A DNA stretch of 64,000 nucleotides from NCBI RefSeq assembly GCF_041080865.1, contig NZ_CP160906.1:434001-498000 (forward strand), written 5' to 3'. The notes under the pieces were generated by a model. That model searched no databases. It saw only the letters and a list, made by a program, of their open reading frames with translations, and was not told the origin of the DNA. This document shows positions 56,250 through 64,000 of the stretch, one piece after another. The translations under genes and the position numbers were made by a program. Each line of letters opens with the position of its first letter. Positions within the stretch are counted from its first letter, which is position 1. Origin of the DNA: Psychromonas sp. MME1 (GTDB lineage Bacteria; Pseudomonadota; Gammaproteobacteria; Enterobacterales; Psychromonadaceae).

Positions 56250-56363
56250 GGGCTGCACGTTTTCGCACTTTCTACTAGCTAATCACTAGTTTATGTAGAA
56301 TAACTACACTCTGAAAGTGCGAAATATTGCTGTAAAAATCAATGTTAAAGGTCAACAGTCCCT
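56248..56363. repeat. MITE-like element C with long internal stem
   Basis: A 116-bp segment with ends AGGGGCTG and CAGTCCCT (one mismatch when paired). Inside, TTTCGCACTTTC (56261-56272) and GAAAGTGCGAAA (56313-56324) form a perfect 12-bp stem around a 40-base loop containing smaller repeats. Its left end includes the stop codon of paralog 2. It may also act as a terminator. Confidence 0.6.
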
Positions 56364-56379
56364 AACCTTTAATTTGATT

Positions 56380-57126
56380 TTAGTGCGCTAGGATTTGATC
56401 TAAAAATAATTTCAATCGATCCGATTGCGGATTGTTAAAAAAGGCTTGAGGTTCATTCTCTTCGATGATTTGTCCTGCATCCATAAAGATAACGCGATCG
56501 GCTACTTTTTTAGCAAACCCCATTTCATGAGTGACACAGATCATCGTGATACCTTCTTCAGCAAGCTCTACCATCACATCTAATACTTCAGATACCATTT
56601 CGGGGTCTAATGCCGATGTGGGTTCATCAAATAACATGATTTCAGGGTTGATACATAAGCAACGAGCAATCGCAACACGTTGTTGTTGTCCACCCGATAA
56701 TTGATTTGGGTATTTATGTGCCTGATCGGCAATTTTTACTCGTTCAAGATAATACATTGCGGTTTTTATCGCTTCTTGGCGAGGTTTTTTATGTACCCAT
56801 GTTGGTGCTATTAACAGATTCTCTAATACAGATAGGTGTGGAAATAGGTTGAAATGTTGGAATACCATCCCCACCTGGGCACGTATTTGACGAACCACTT
56901 TAACATCATCAATTAGAGCTGTACCATTAATGGTAATATCCCCTTTTTGAAATTTTTCTAAGTGATTTAAGCAGCGAATTGTCGTTGATTTTCCAGACCC
57001 TGAAGGGCCACAGATAACCACTTTTTCACCTTTTTTTATATTTAAATTAACGTCTTTTAGTACGTGGAAGTCACCATACCATTTATTGACATCTTGCATT
57101 TTTATCATAAATTCTTGTTCAGACAT
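56380..57126 (-). CDS. aapP: AapP, ATPase of general L-amino acid ABC importer
   Basis: A 248-residue nucleotide-binding subunit. Walker [10 protein letters not shown] near 39-47, Q-loop [20 protein letters not shown] near 89-108, signature LSGGQQQR near 144, Walker [15 protein letters not shown] near 160. It is the last gene of a minus-strand set J-Q-M-P that matches the Aap importer of Rhizobium, which moves a wide range of L-amino acids. It lies 13 bases after aapM. Confidence 0.92.
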   Translation of the reverse strand: MSEQEFMIKMQDVNKWYGDFHVLKDVNLNIKKGEKVVICGPSGSGKSTTIRCLNHLEKFQKGDITINGTALIDDVKVVRQIRAQVGMVFQHFNLFPHLSVLENLLIAPTWVHKKPRQEAIKTAMYYLERVKIADQAHKYPNQLSGGQQQRVAIARCLCINPEIMLFDEPTSALDPEMVSEVLDVMVELAEEGITMICVTHEMGFAKKVADRVIFMDAGQIIEENEPQAFFNNPQSDRLKLFLDQILAH

Positions 57127-57138
57127 GGTTTTTTCCTA

Positions 57139-58217
57139 TTAATGCTCAGTATTAAATTTTCGTTCAACGGCTTTTGAATAGCGTGACATGGTAAAACAAC
57201 AACACCAATAAATCATGGTGACAAAAACATAACCTTCTACTTCAAAACCTAGCCAGTTACTATCACTTGTTGTTAAGGTAACCATGGCTAATACATCAAA
57301 GAGGCCAATGATTAAGACAAGGGTCGTATCTTTAAATAAAGAGATGAACGAACCAACTAAATTTGGGATTGAAATTTTAAGAGCCTGTGGCAATATAATT
57401 AAAATCATACCTTGCCAATAGCTCAGCCCCAATGATTTATATGCTTCATATTGCCCTCGGGGAATCGCCTGTAATCCTCCTCTAATGACCTCAGCGATAT
57501 AAGCGGCTTGAAAGAGTGTTATGCCGATTAATGCGCGTAATAATTTATCAAAATCAATGCCATCATGAAAAAATAGCGGTAAGACAACCGATGCCATGAA
57601 TAAGATGGTGATTAACGGCACGCCGCGTATAAATTCGATAAATCCAACGCACAACGTTTTCACAATGGGCATATCCGATTGCCGCCCAAGTGCTAACACA
57701 ATGCCGATAGGGAATGAGGCTATAATGCCGACTGCTGCAACAACTAGGGTTAGCATTAATCCCCCCACTTTTCTGTCGCTACAGTTTCTAGACCAAATAT
57801 GCCGCCATGAATTAAAATAAAACAAGTAATAGGATAGAGCAGCATCATCGTTAATTTTATTTTTAAATTTTTAATAACATGCAATAAAATTAGAAATGCA
57901 ACACTGATCAATGCAACTAGATTTGGCCGCCAAATCTAATCTTCTGGATAGAATCCATACATAAATTGATTGAACTTTTCGCTAATAAATATCCACCTAG
58001 CACCACTATTAACTATCTCCTCTTTACTTCCACTCCATGTGGCATCGAAAATCATCCAGTCCATTAATGGTGGGATGGTTAAGTAAATAATATAAAATCC
58101 CAATAATGTCAGTAGTGAGTTACTGATATTTGAAAAAAGGTTTTCTCTAAGCCAAAACAGTAATCCTTTACTGGTTGCGGGTGCTGGTTTCGCTTCTTTT
58201 AAAGTATACACTGCCAT
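57139..58217 (-). pseudogene. aapM: AapM permease, interrupted by an in-frame TAG and a frameshift
   Basis: Second permease of the Aap importer, about 360 residues if whole. It starts at ATG 58217 (GGAAGATAAA upstream) with MAVYTLKEAKPAPATSKG and runs to FNQFMYGFYPED, where TAG at 57936-57938 stops it. The same frame continues IWRPNLVALISVAFLILLHV, which is the expected sequence, to KWGD and a stop at a six-G run (57761-57766). Adding one G returns to [20 protein letters not shown] and the rest of the permease with [20 protein letters not shown] (EAA loop). The TAG could be a CAG-to-TAG change. If both are real the importer is inactive. Confidence 0.85.
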
Positions 58218-58218
58218 T

Positions 58219-59411
58219 TTATCTTCCTTTAATTGCCATTCTGGCATTCACCCAGTTAAGAACAGTGAAATAACAATACTGAATGTTAGGTAAACAGCCA
58301 TCGTCATTAATATAATTTCAATAGCTTGCCCCACTTGGTTGAGTGTTGTACCTGAAAATAATGTGACTATTTCAGGGTAACCAATCGCAGTTGCTAGCGA
58401 AGAGTTTTTGACTAAATTGAGGTACTGATTAATAACAGGAGGAATTATCACGCGTAAAGCTTGTGGTAAAACAACCTTGCGTAAAATAATGTGATCTTTT
58501 AATCCGAGTGATTTCGCTGCTTCTTTTTGCCCATCAGGTACCGCTTCAATACCTGCTCGTACTGCTTCCGCAATATAAGTTGCCGTATAAATGCTTAATG
58601 AAAAAATAAGGGCTAATAATTCCGGAATAATGGTTAAGCCACCTTTAAAATTAAATCCTTTTAATACAGGGTATTCTGCACTGATCGGCTGACCCGTAAT
58701 AAAATAGAGAAGCAGGGGGGCTGTAACAAGTAATGCAATGGATACTTTGATAATTGGAAATTCTTCACCCGTTGTGTCGTGGCGTTTGCTTGCCCAGCGA
58801 GCTAAAAAGAAAACACTAACACAGGCCAGTAAAAAAGCGATTATAATAGCCATACTGCCATTTTCAAAGATTGGATTGGGTAGGAATAATCCACGGTTAT
58901 TTAAAAAAATGGAATCCCAATAGGATAAACTTTGACGGGCGCTCGGTAGCGTTGCAAGTACAACGTTATACCAGAATAAAATTTGTAAGAGAATCGGGAT
59001 ATTACGAAAAGTTTCAATATAAACTGCTGATAATCTAGATATTAAAAAGTTGCTAGATAATCGTCCAACGCCTATTAATAACCCCAGTAATGACGCCAAT
59101 ACAATGCCTATTATCGATACGAGTAGTGTATTTAATAATCCGACTACGAATACATCATAATATGTTGACGCGCCATCGTCATACTCAATCAATGTTTGAC
59201 TAATGCCAAAGCCAGCCGTTTCATTTAGAAATGAGAAACCTGTGCTAATACCTCTTTTTTCAATATTATCGAACATATTATTAGTAAAGTAATATGCCAG
59301 TATAAATACCGCTAACAATGCTGCAATTTGGTATATTACCGCGCGATTGTCAGGGTTGTTAATAGCAGAGAGTAAACTGTTGTTTTTGGGGGAGTGTGTA
59401 TTATTGTTCAT
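58219..59411 (-). CDS. aapQ: AapQ permease, last codons frameshifted
   Basis: First permease of the Aap importer. It shows the N-terminal helix, the long periplasmic loop (about 45-85), GLLNTLLVSIIGIVLASLLG near 92, YIETFRNIPILLQILFWYNV near 131-150, and the EAA loop QKEAAKSLGLKDHIILRKVV near 297. The frame as written stops at 58248 after SLFLTG; adding one A at TTAACTGGG gives SLFLNWVNARMAIKGR and a stop at 58219, the expected family end, four bases before aapM. Coordinates given include this restored end. The loss of 10 residues may or may not matter. Confidence 0.88.
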
Positions 59412-59423
59412 AGGTAGCCTTTA

Positions 59424-59443
59424 AAAAGGGGGCGAACCCCCTA
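59424..59443 (-). terminator. hairpin with T-run between aapJ and aapQ
   Basis: On the minus strand GGGGG, loop TTCG, CCCCC, then TTTTT. The UUCG loop is extra stable. It lies 9 bases after the aapJ stop and should lower expression of the permease genes relative to the binding protein. Confidence 0.88.
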
Positions 59444-59451
59444 AATTAATA

Positions 59452-60465
59452 TTATCGAATTGGCATTGAGTACATTAACCCGCCTTTATTCCATAAATTA
59501 TTCAATCCACAATCAATATTTAATGGTGAATCTTTACCTACATTGGCATCGAAAGATTCAGAGTAATTACCCACTTGCTTAATGATTTGATATGCCCAAT
59601 CCGCTTTTAGTCCCAGGTCTTCACCTGCACTACCGCTAGTACCAAGTAAACGCTTAATACTTGGATTTTCAGATTTAAGTTGTGTATCAACATTCGCTTT
59701 AGTTACGCCCAGCTCTTCAGCCTCTAGGGTTGCGTAAAAAGTCCAACGGACGATATTAAACCAGTCATCATCTCCTTGACGAACCACTGGACCTAAAGGC
59801 TCTTTAGAAATAATTTCTGGTAATACGATGGCACTGTTTGGATCATTAAGTTTTTGTTTTAAACCATACAACTGAGATGCATCGGAAGTTACTGCATCAC
59901 AGCGGCCATTTTTAAAGCCATCAATAGTTTGCCCTGATGTATCATAGGTAACGGCTTTATATTCCATGCCTGTCGATTTAAAGTAATCGGTCAAGTTTAG
60001 CTCTGTTGTTGTACCTGCTTGAATACAGAAAGTTGCACCATCTAACTCTTTGGCACTTTTTACACCTAGTTTTTTATTAACTAAAAAACCTTGTCCATCA
60101 TAATAGTTAACACCCGCAAAATTAAGACCAAGTGAAGTGTCACGCGTTGCTGTCCAAGTGGTAGAACGAACTAACACATCTATTTCACCGCTCTGAAGTG
60201 CAGTAAAGCGCTCTTTAGCTGTTAGTGGAATATATTTTACTTTTTCAGCATCACCTAATACAGCCGCGGCAATTGAACGGCATAAATCTACATCAAGCCC
60301 CTTCCATACCCCTTTTGAATCAGTTGCGGAAAAGCCTGGAATACCTGTGGATACACCACAATTTAAAGCGCCTTTTTTAGTAACTTGCTCGAGTGTAGAG
60401 GCGGACGATAGACTAGGAAGGAGTGAAGCAATGCCTAAAACTAAAGCTATTTTTGTAACTTTCAT
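59452..60465 (-). CDS. aapJ: AapJ, general L-amino acid-binding protein
   Basis: A 337-residue periplasmic binding protein. Signal peptide IALVLGIASLLPSLSSA near 5-21, then LEQVTKKGALNCGVSTGIPG and FSATDSKGVWKGLDVDLCRS, VRSTTWTATRDTSLGLNFAG near 99-118 and a disulfide cysteine pair, matching AapJ rather than shorter cluster 3 proteins. I use ATG 60465 with AAGGAAATAAAG upstream; the upstream frame to 60567 lacks a signal. It is the first gene of the importer set, with a strong hairpin after it and a probable sigma-54 promoter about 210 bases upstream. Confidence 0.93.
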   Translation of the reverse strand: MKVTKIALVLGIASLLPSLSSASTLEQVTKKGALNCGVSTGIPGFSATDSKGVWKGLDVDLCRSIAAAVLGDAEKVKYIPLTAKERFTALQSGEIDVLVRSTTWTATRDTSLGLNFAGVNYYDGQGFLVNKKLGVKSAKELDGATFCIQAGTTTELNLTDYFKSTGMEYKAVTYDTSGQTIDGFKNGRCDAVTSDASQLYGLKQKLNDPNSAIVLPEIISKEPLGPVVRQGDDDWFNIVRWTFYATLEAEELGVTKANVDTQLKSENPSIKRLLGTSGSAGEDLGLKADWAYQIIKQVGNYSESFDANVGKDSPLNIDCGLNNLWNKGGLMYSMPIR

Positions 60466-60675
60466 CTTTATTTCCTTATAGAGTGTGATAGTAGCAAATT
60501 CAATAATTATTAAGTCATTGGTGTATCTGAAAGTAAATAGGCCGTTGAATAACAGTACATTTAGCACAGCCTTTGCCTACATTCATTTTCTTTGGACCCG
60601 TCGATTCTTTAACTATTGAAATTGGCATGATGATTAATTTCAATAAAGCGAATTCACTTATTCACTTATTACAAA

Positions 60676-60691
60676 GGCAGATATTGTGCCA
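60676..60691 (-). promoter_or_regulatory. probable sigma-54 promoter of aapJ
   Basis: On the minus strand TGGCACAATATCTGCC: the -24 element TGGCAC is perfect and TGC of the -12 element is at the correct spacing (GG and GC ten bases apart). Nitrogen-related control of an amino acid importer would fit. Confidence 0.6.
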
Positions 60692-60814
60692 ATTTTAAAA
60701 TTAACGTGTTTTTTCTTTAAAATTAGGTATTTCAATTGCTTATTTGTGATATGAAATGCCACGTTATGAAAATAGCGTAGCACTATATAAGAGAACTGCT
60801 TTTAAAAAGTACTG

Positions 60815-60837
60815 TTTTGGTGCATGTTGCACTAAAA
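60815..60837. promoter_or_regulatory. 23-bp palindrome upstream of the sigma-54 promoter
   Basis: TTTTGGTGCA, spacer TGT, TGCACTAAAA: 9 of 10 positions pair. It lies about 130-150 bases upstream of the sigma-54-type promoter, the usual range for an enhancer-binding protein. Half sites resemble NtrC sites but in swapped order. Confidence 0.45.
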
Positions 60838-60884
60838 TAATGCGTCTTTATTTGTAAAAATGCGACATGCTTAAAGAAATCTAA

Positions 60885-62597
60885 TTAATAATTATTATCA
60901 TTGATGTCCATTATCTCAGTATCATCCTTATCTGAGCGTTTATTTTTGAATTCGTTGTATTTTGTTAGCAGTACGCCTAATTTTTCTGACTGCCATAAAT
61001 TGCTTTGATTGGCGCAGGCTTCTTCTAGCTGTTTGATTTCCTCAGATAATTCCATTGTCATCTGTTTTTGCCACTTGAGCTGATCGCCGAGTTGTTTAAG
61101 GCTTTTCAGTTGTGGAAGTTCGCCTTGCCAGTAGTGCAAAAGTGCTTGATAGGTTTGTCGCGCATTCCCCTGCTTTAATGCCTGCTGTAGTGTGAGGTAA
61201 GCTTGTTTATTTTCACTCACTGATTGTTCTGCTTTTTGGGAGGCTCCATTTGTTAATTGTTTACGTATGTATAAGTGGTAAATAATCATCACTAGTAAAG
61301 CAAACAGCAGTATAGCCGTTGTTATTTGCCAATAAATAAGTTCGTTACTATTAACTATGATGTTATTGACTGGTTGTTTGGCTTGCTCCTCCTGTAGTGG
61401 GGGGGCTGTTTGTTGAACTATTGTTTGCGTATTGCTGTCGTTTGCTAATATGGTGACCGTTTGTGCTGGTAAAACGGCAAACTCTTGTTTGTCGGTAATG
61501 CTATTCCACCATGCTAATTTAATTTCTGGCAAGGTTAATTGGCCTGCTTTATCTGCAATAATTGCATGAGTCATTATTCGTGATGCATAAATTAAACCAT
61601 TAATATTTTCTTCCTGTAAGTTATCTTTATCAGGGTAATAGCGTAAATTTGCAGGGTAATTGAAATCAATGTCGGACACTTTTTCACTATTAATTCCGGC
61701 AACTTGTAGTGTGACTTTTCGAGTAATGGGCTCTCCGACGTGATAACTTTTTTCTGTTAGCTGCTCATTTTCTATTAAACGTACATCTTCACTGATCAAC
61801 CATTTTCCTTGGTAATTTTGGGGTTGTGCTTTTACCTGTATCGTTAAGCTATCTCCTCGGATATTTATTGGCTCAGAGACAATGCGGTTCTGCCAATCGC
61901 TTATTTGCTCTAATTTTCGTAAGTTTCCGGTTAATAAAGGCGATGATATGGTAAACGTGCCGACTTCAGTAGGCTCTATTTGATATTGTCGTGTGATTAC
62001 CTGATAACGCATGCCATGACGAATAGTGATGCTATTTTTATCTTCACCATACACACTTATTTTAGCACCATTAAGTTGGGGAGGGTTGAGCTCTAAATCA
62101 CGGCTATTTTGCGCTAGGTAGATAGTTGTTGTTAATCGCAGTGGTTGGTCAATATAAACACTTTTCTTGGTGATGCTGTTTTCCATAAATACCGCGTTAT
62201 CGGCAAGTTTAGTTGCTTCTTCGGAGGGTTTTTTGACGGAAATTTGAATCGGTTTTGTTTTCAAAGAACCGATATTGATGGCGGGAATGGTTAGCTCACC
62301 AATTCGTTTTGCCTGTAGATTAATTTGCCAGACCGTTTGTCGCTGAGCATTTCCGTTAATAATCTGAGTGCTTCGGCTTTCAGAGGGGCGATATACTGTG
62401 AATTCTTGTTCAAGTGGTCGTGTATCTAACTTATATTCTGATCCCGTATCATTAAGTTCAATAGTTAACACAAATAGGTCACCTAAGAAAACTTGATTAC
62501 TAGAAACAGATGTTTGTAATTGTGTGTTAGCTAAAGCACTAGGTAGTTGAAATAACATTAATAAAAGTGCGATAAAAAGAGATATTTGTGTGCGCAT
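60885..62597 (-). CDS. batD: BatD family protein
   Basis: A 570-residue protein of the Bat (Bacteroides aerotolerance) cluster; role unclear, linked to stress tolerance together with MoxR ATPases and VWA proteins. Signal peptide ISLFIALLLMLFQLPSALA, then several Ig-like beta domains (SVSSNQVFLGDLFVLTIELN near 30, VYIDQPLRLTTTIYLAQN near 145, SYHVGEPITRKVTLQVAGIN near 278), one membrane helix near 425-445 (ITTAILLFALLVMIIYHLYI) and a cytoplasmic helical tail. ATG 62597 overlaps the stop of the preceding gene (TAATG). Confidence 0.88.
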   Translation of the reverse strand: MRTQISLFIALLLMLFQLPSALANTQLQTSVSSNQVFLGDLFVLTIELNDTGSEYKLDTRPLEQEFTVYRPSESRSTQIINGNAQRQTVWQINLQAKRIGELTIPAINIGSLKTKPIQISVKKPSEEATKLADNAVFMENSITKKSVYIDQPLRLTTTIYLAQNSRDLELNPPQLNGAKISVYGEDKNSITIRHGMRYQVITRQYQIEPTEVGTFTISSPLLTGNLRKLEQISDWQNRIVSEPINIRGDSLTIQVKAQPQNYQGKWLISEDVRLIENEQLTEKSYHVGEPITRKVTLQVAGINSEKVSDIDFNYPANLRYYPDKDNLQEENINGLIYASRIMTHAIIADKAGQLTLPEIKLAWWNSITDKQEFAVLPAQTVTILANDSNTQTIVQQTAPPLQEEQAKQPVNNIIVNSNELIYWQITTAILLFALLVMIIYHLYIRKQLTNGASQKAEQSVSENKQAYLTLQQALKQGNARQTYQALLHYWQGELPQLKSLKQLGDQLKWQKQMTMELSEEIKQLEEACANQSNLWQSEKLGVLLTKYNEFKNKRSDKDDTEIMDINDNNY

Positions 62598-64000
62598 TAC
62601 CAACTGTCTCCACTGTTTTGTCGTTTGACGGGTTTTGACTCCGCTCTTTTGTGATATTCCAAACGCATTTTGTTGCGTAATAAAAGAGCGGGATCATCGG
62701 GCATGTTTTTTAACCACATGGGAAGATCTTCAAGCTCTTGATTTTTTTCAGGGCCATTTTCTTGCTCAGCTAATTGTTGTGGTTCATTTTGTTGCTGCTC
62801 ATTTTGCTGCTGCTCATTTTGCTGCTGCTCATTTTGCTGCTGCTCATTTTGTTGCTGCTCATTTTGTTGCTGCTCATTGTGCTGCTGCTCATTTTGCTGC
62901 TGCTCATTTTGTTGCTGCTCATTTTGCTGCTGCTCATTTTGCTGCTGCTCATTTTGCTGCTGCTCATTTTGCTGCTGCTCATTTTGCTGCTGCTCATTTT
63001 GCTGCTGCTCATTTTGTTGCTGCTCATTTTGCTGCTGCTCATTTTGTTGCTGCTCATTTTGCTGCTGCTCATTTTGTTGCTGCTCATTTTGCTGCTGCTC
63101 ATTTTGCTGCTGTTCGTTTTGCTGCTGCTCATTTTGTTGCTGTTCGTTTTGTTGCTGTTGATTTTGTAACTCTTCAATTAATTTTTTATTATCTGCCGCA
63201 ACTTGTAATGTCGGATCGATTTTTAGTGCTTGTTCATAGGCTGTGATAGCTTTATCAAGCTCTTGCAATTGTGCTAAGGCATTTCCTTGATTATAAAAAG
63301 CCGTGGCATCATTGGGATTGGCTCGCGTAGCTTTGTTATATTGCTCTAGTGCTTCTTGGTACTGCTTGTTTTGATAGAGCGCGCTGCCCTTTGCATTGGG
63401 GTTTTTGTATAATTCTGCGGCAATGTCATAGTTTTTTTCTTGGTATGCTTGGTAGGCATTTTGTTGATTATTTTGCCAAATTGACGCCTGTGCCGCTGGC
63501 GGGGTAACTAAGGTTGTCGTTAACCCTAGTAAGGCGATATAAAAAAGACCTTTTCTAAATAGTAATAAAAAAAGTGGTAGCAATAGAAAAGCGATCCAAT
63601 AGCCATCATCTTTAGGAAATTGATCCGCTGATGAGGTTTTGTCTTCGCTTTTGTGACCCGTTGGTACGCTAAAATAATTGCCGAGTTGTTTAATATCTGA
63701 ATTTGTATTTTTTATTGTTAAAAATAAGCCATCACTAGCCTTTGTTATTGCATACATCGCTTTAGTTTGTAAGGTCGGGATAACAATATCCCCTTGCTGA
63801 TCTTTTAATAGAGTGCCATCCGTTAATTTTATTGGTGCTCCTTTGCTAGTGCCGACAGCTAACATTGAAACAATCCAATCTGTTCCTTCAATGCGTTGTA
63901 ACATTTTTTGTGATGTTTCTTCATCAATACCATCACTAATAAAAACAATATGCCCTTGTTGGTAATTGGCATTTTGTAACAATGCAATGGCTTTCTCTAG
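62597..64000 (-). CDS. BatB/BatC-like VWA-TPR membrane protein, N-terminal part missing
   Basis: The upstream end lies beyond base 64000; 467 codons are visible. They hold the end of a von Willebrand factor A domain (GHIVFISDGIDEETSQKMLQ, with DG of the third metal motif region), two hydrophobic segments near 150-180 (WIAFLLLPLFLLLFRKGLFY), two or three TPR repeats (ALYQNKQYQEALEQYNKATR, AFYNQGNALAQLQELDKAIT), a long NEQQQ repeat of about 25 units, and a short charged end. This is the BatB and BatC combination seen as a single protein in Vibrio and relatives. It is coupled to batD by a TAATG overlap. Confidence 0.86.
   Translation of the reverse strand, partial: LEKAIALLQNANYQQGHIVFISDGIDEETSQKMLQRIEGTDWIVSMLAVGTSKGAPIKLTDGTLLKDQQGDIVIPTLQTKAMYAITKASDGLFLTIKNTNSDIKQLGNYFSVPTGHKSEDKTSSADQFPKDDGYWIAFLLLPLFLLLFRKGLFYIALLGLTTTLVTPPAAQASIWQNNQQNAYQAYQEKNYDIAAELYKNPNAKGSALYQNKQYQEALEQYNKATRANPNDATAFYNQGNALAQLQELDKAITAYEQALKIDPTLQVAADNKKLIEELQNQQQQNEQQQNEQQQNEQQQNEQQQNEQQQNEQQQNEQQQNEQQQNEQQQNEQQQNEQQQNEQQQNEQQQNEQQQNEQQQNEQQQNEQQQNEQQHNEQQQNEQQQNEQQQNEQQQNEQQQNEQQQNEPQQLAEQENGPEKNQELEDLPMWLKNMPDDPALLLRNKMRLEYHKRAESKPVKRQNSGDSW
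62784..63160. repeat. 15-bp minisatellite encoding NEQQQ
   Basis: About 25 tandem copies of a 15-bp unit (AATGAGCAGCAGCAA on the coding strand), with a few CAA/CAG variants and one H for Q. The unit is a multiple of three, so copy-number change keeps the frame. It creates open frames in several phases, which are artefacts. Confidence 0.95.

Noticed and set aside
60815..60837. Canonical NtrC enhancer site
   Set aside because: The half sites are in swapped order (GTGCA..TGCAC instead of TGCAC..GTGCA); kept only as an unassigned palindrome.
62635..63246. Several open frames on both strands across the repeat (AAHF, SSKM, LLLIL and SFCCC patterns)
   Set aside because: They arise from the 15-bp minisatellite being open in every frame; only the minus-strand frame continues into TPR and VWA sequence.

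Overview
This window looks like chromosomal DNA of a cold-adapted marine gammaproteobacterium close to Psychromonas. The reasons are the AT-rich composition, the E. coli/Vibrio-like gene neighbourhoods (rsmE-gshB-yqgE-ruvX, comEC-msbA-lpxK-ycaR-kdsB, rlmN-pilW-rodZ-ispG, rpsO-pnp) and the protein sequences. The genus is an inference from recognised sequence character, not a search result.

Layout. 1-2.6 kb: minus-strand rsmE-gshB-yqgE-ruvX. 2.8-8.4 kb: acs, an outer-membrane barrel protein, a DUF2062 protein and comEC. 8.4-12.2 kb: a MITE-like element, then the lipid A/KDO genes msbA-lpxK-ycaR-kdsB. 12.2-16.2 kb: a lipoprotein, a DUF350 membrane protein, an array of six tandem terminator hairpins and a membrane-anchored spermidine synthase-like protein. 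16.3-21.7 kb: a small unknown gene, a SulP transporter, pfkA with a long structured leader, a UPF0149 gene and xthA. 22-25.6 kb: accessory region with 208-bp-period repeats and three integron gene cassettes whose attC ends match each other, with no integrase in view. The cassettes carry a nucleotidyl-cyclase-like protein, a one-helix membrane protein and a compact four-gene operon ending in an HNH nuclease. 25.8-30.2 kb: an IS91 remnant, a frameshifted RAYT-type transposase, a duplicated lipoprotein gene head and a second MITE copy. 30.2-35 kb: mutT, ligE, nadC, coaE-zapD-yacG, a HopJ-like gene and yciH. 35-42 kb: feoABC behind a Fur-box-like site, rlmN-pilW-rodZ-ispG. 42.5-49.3 kb: amt, upp-uraA, rpsO-pnp, satP. 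49.6-60.5 kb: two polar amino acid ABC importers (HisPJQM-like and AapJQMP) flanking two tandem paralogous secreted proteins of unknown function. 60.9-64 kb: batD and a BatB/BatC-type VWA-TPR protein with a long NEQQQ minisatellite, cut by the window end.

Two themes deserve attention. First, the cassette region at 22.7-25.6 kb is the best candidate for an undescribed system: a nuclease operon and a cyclase-like gene in integron cassettes next to transposon debris. Second, at least seven conserved genes (feoA, yciH, pnp, the RAYT gene, one secreted paralog, aapQ, aapM) are broken by small indels, most at short homopolymers and most repairable by adding one base. This suggests base-calling errors in much of the set. 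The yciH break, however, sits exactly on a dnaX-type slippery heptamer, and aapM also carries an in-frame TAG.

SatP and Acs together provide acetate uptake and activation. UraA and Upp provide uracil salvage. FeoABC provides ferrous iron uptake. MsbA, LpxK and KdsB belong to lipopolysaccharide assembly. I saw no rRNA, tRNA or CRISPR array.
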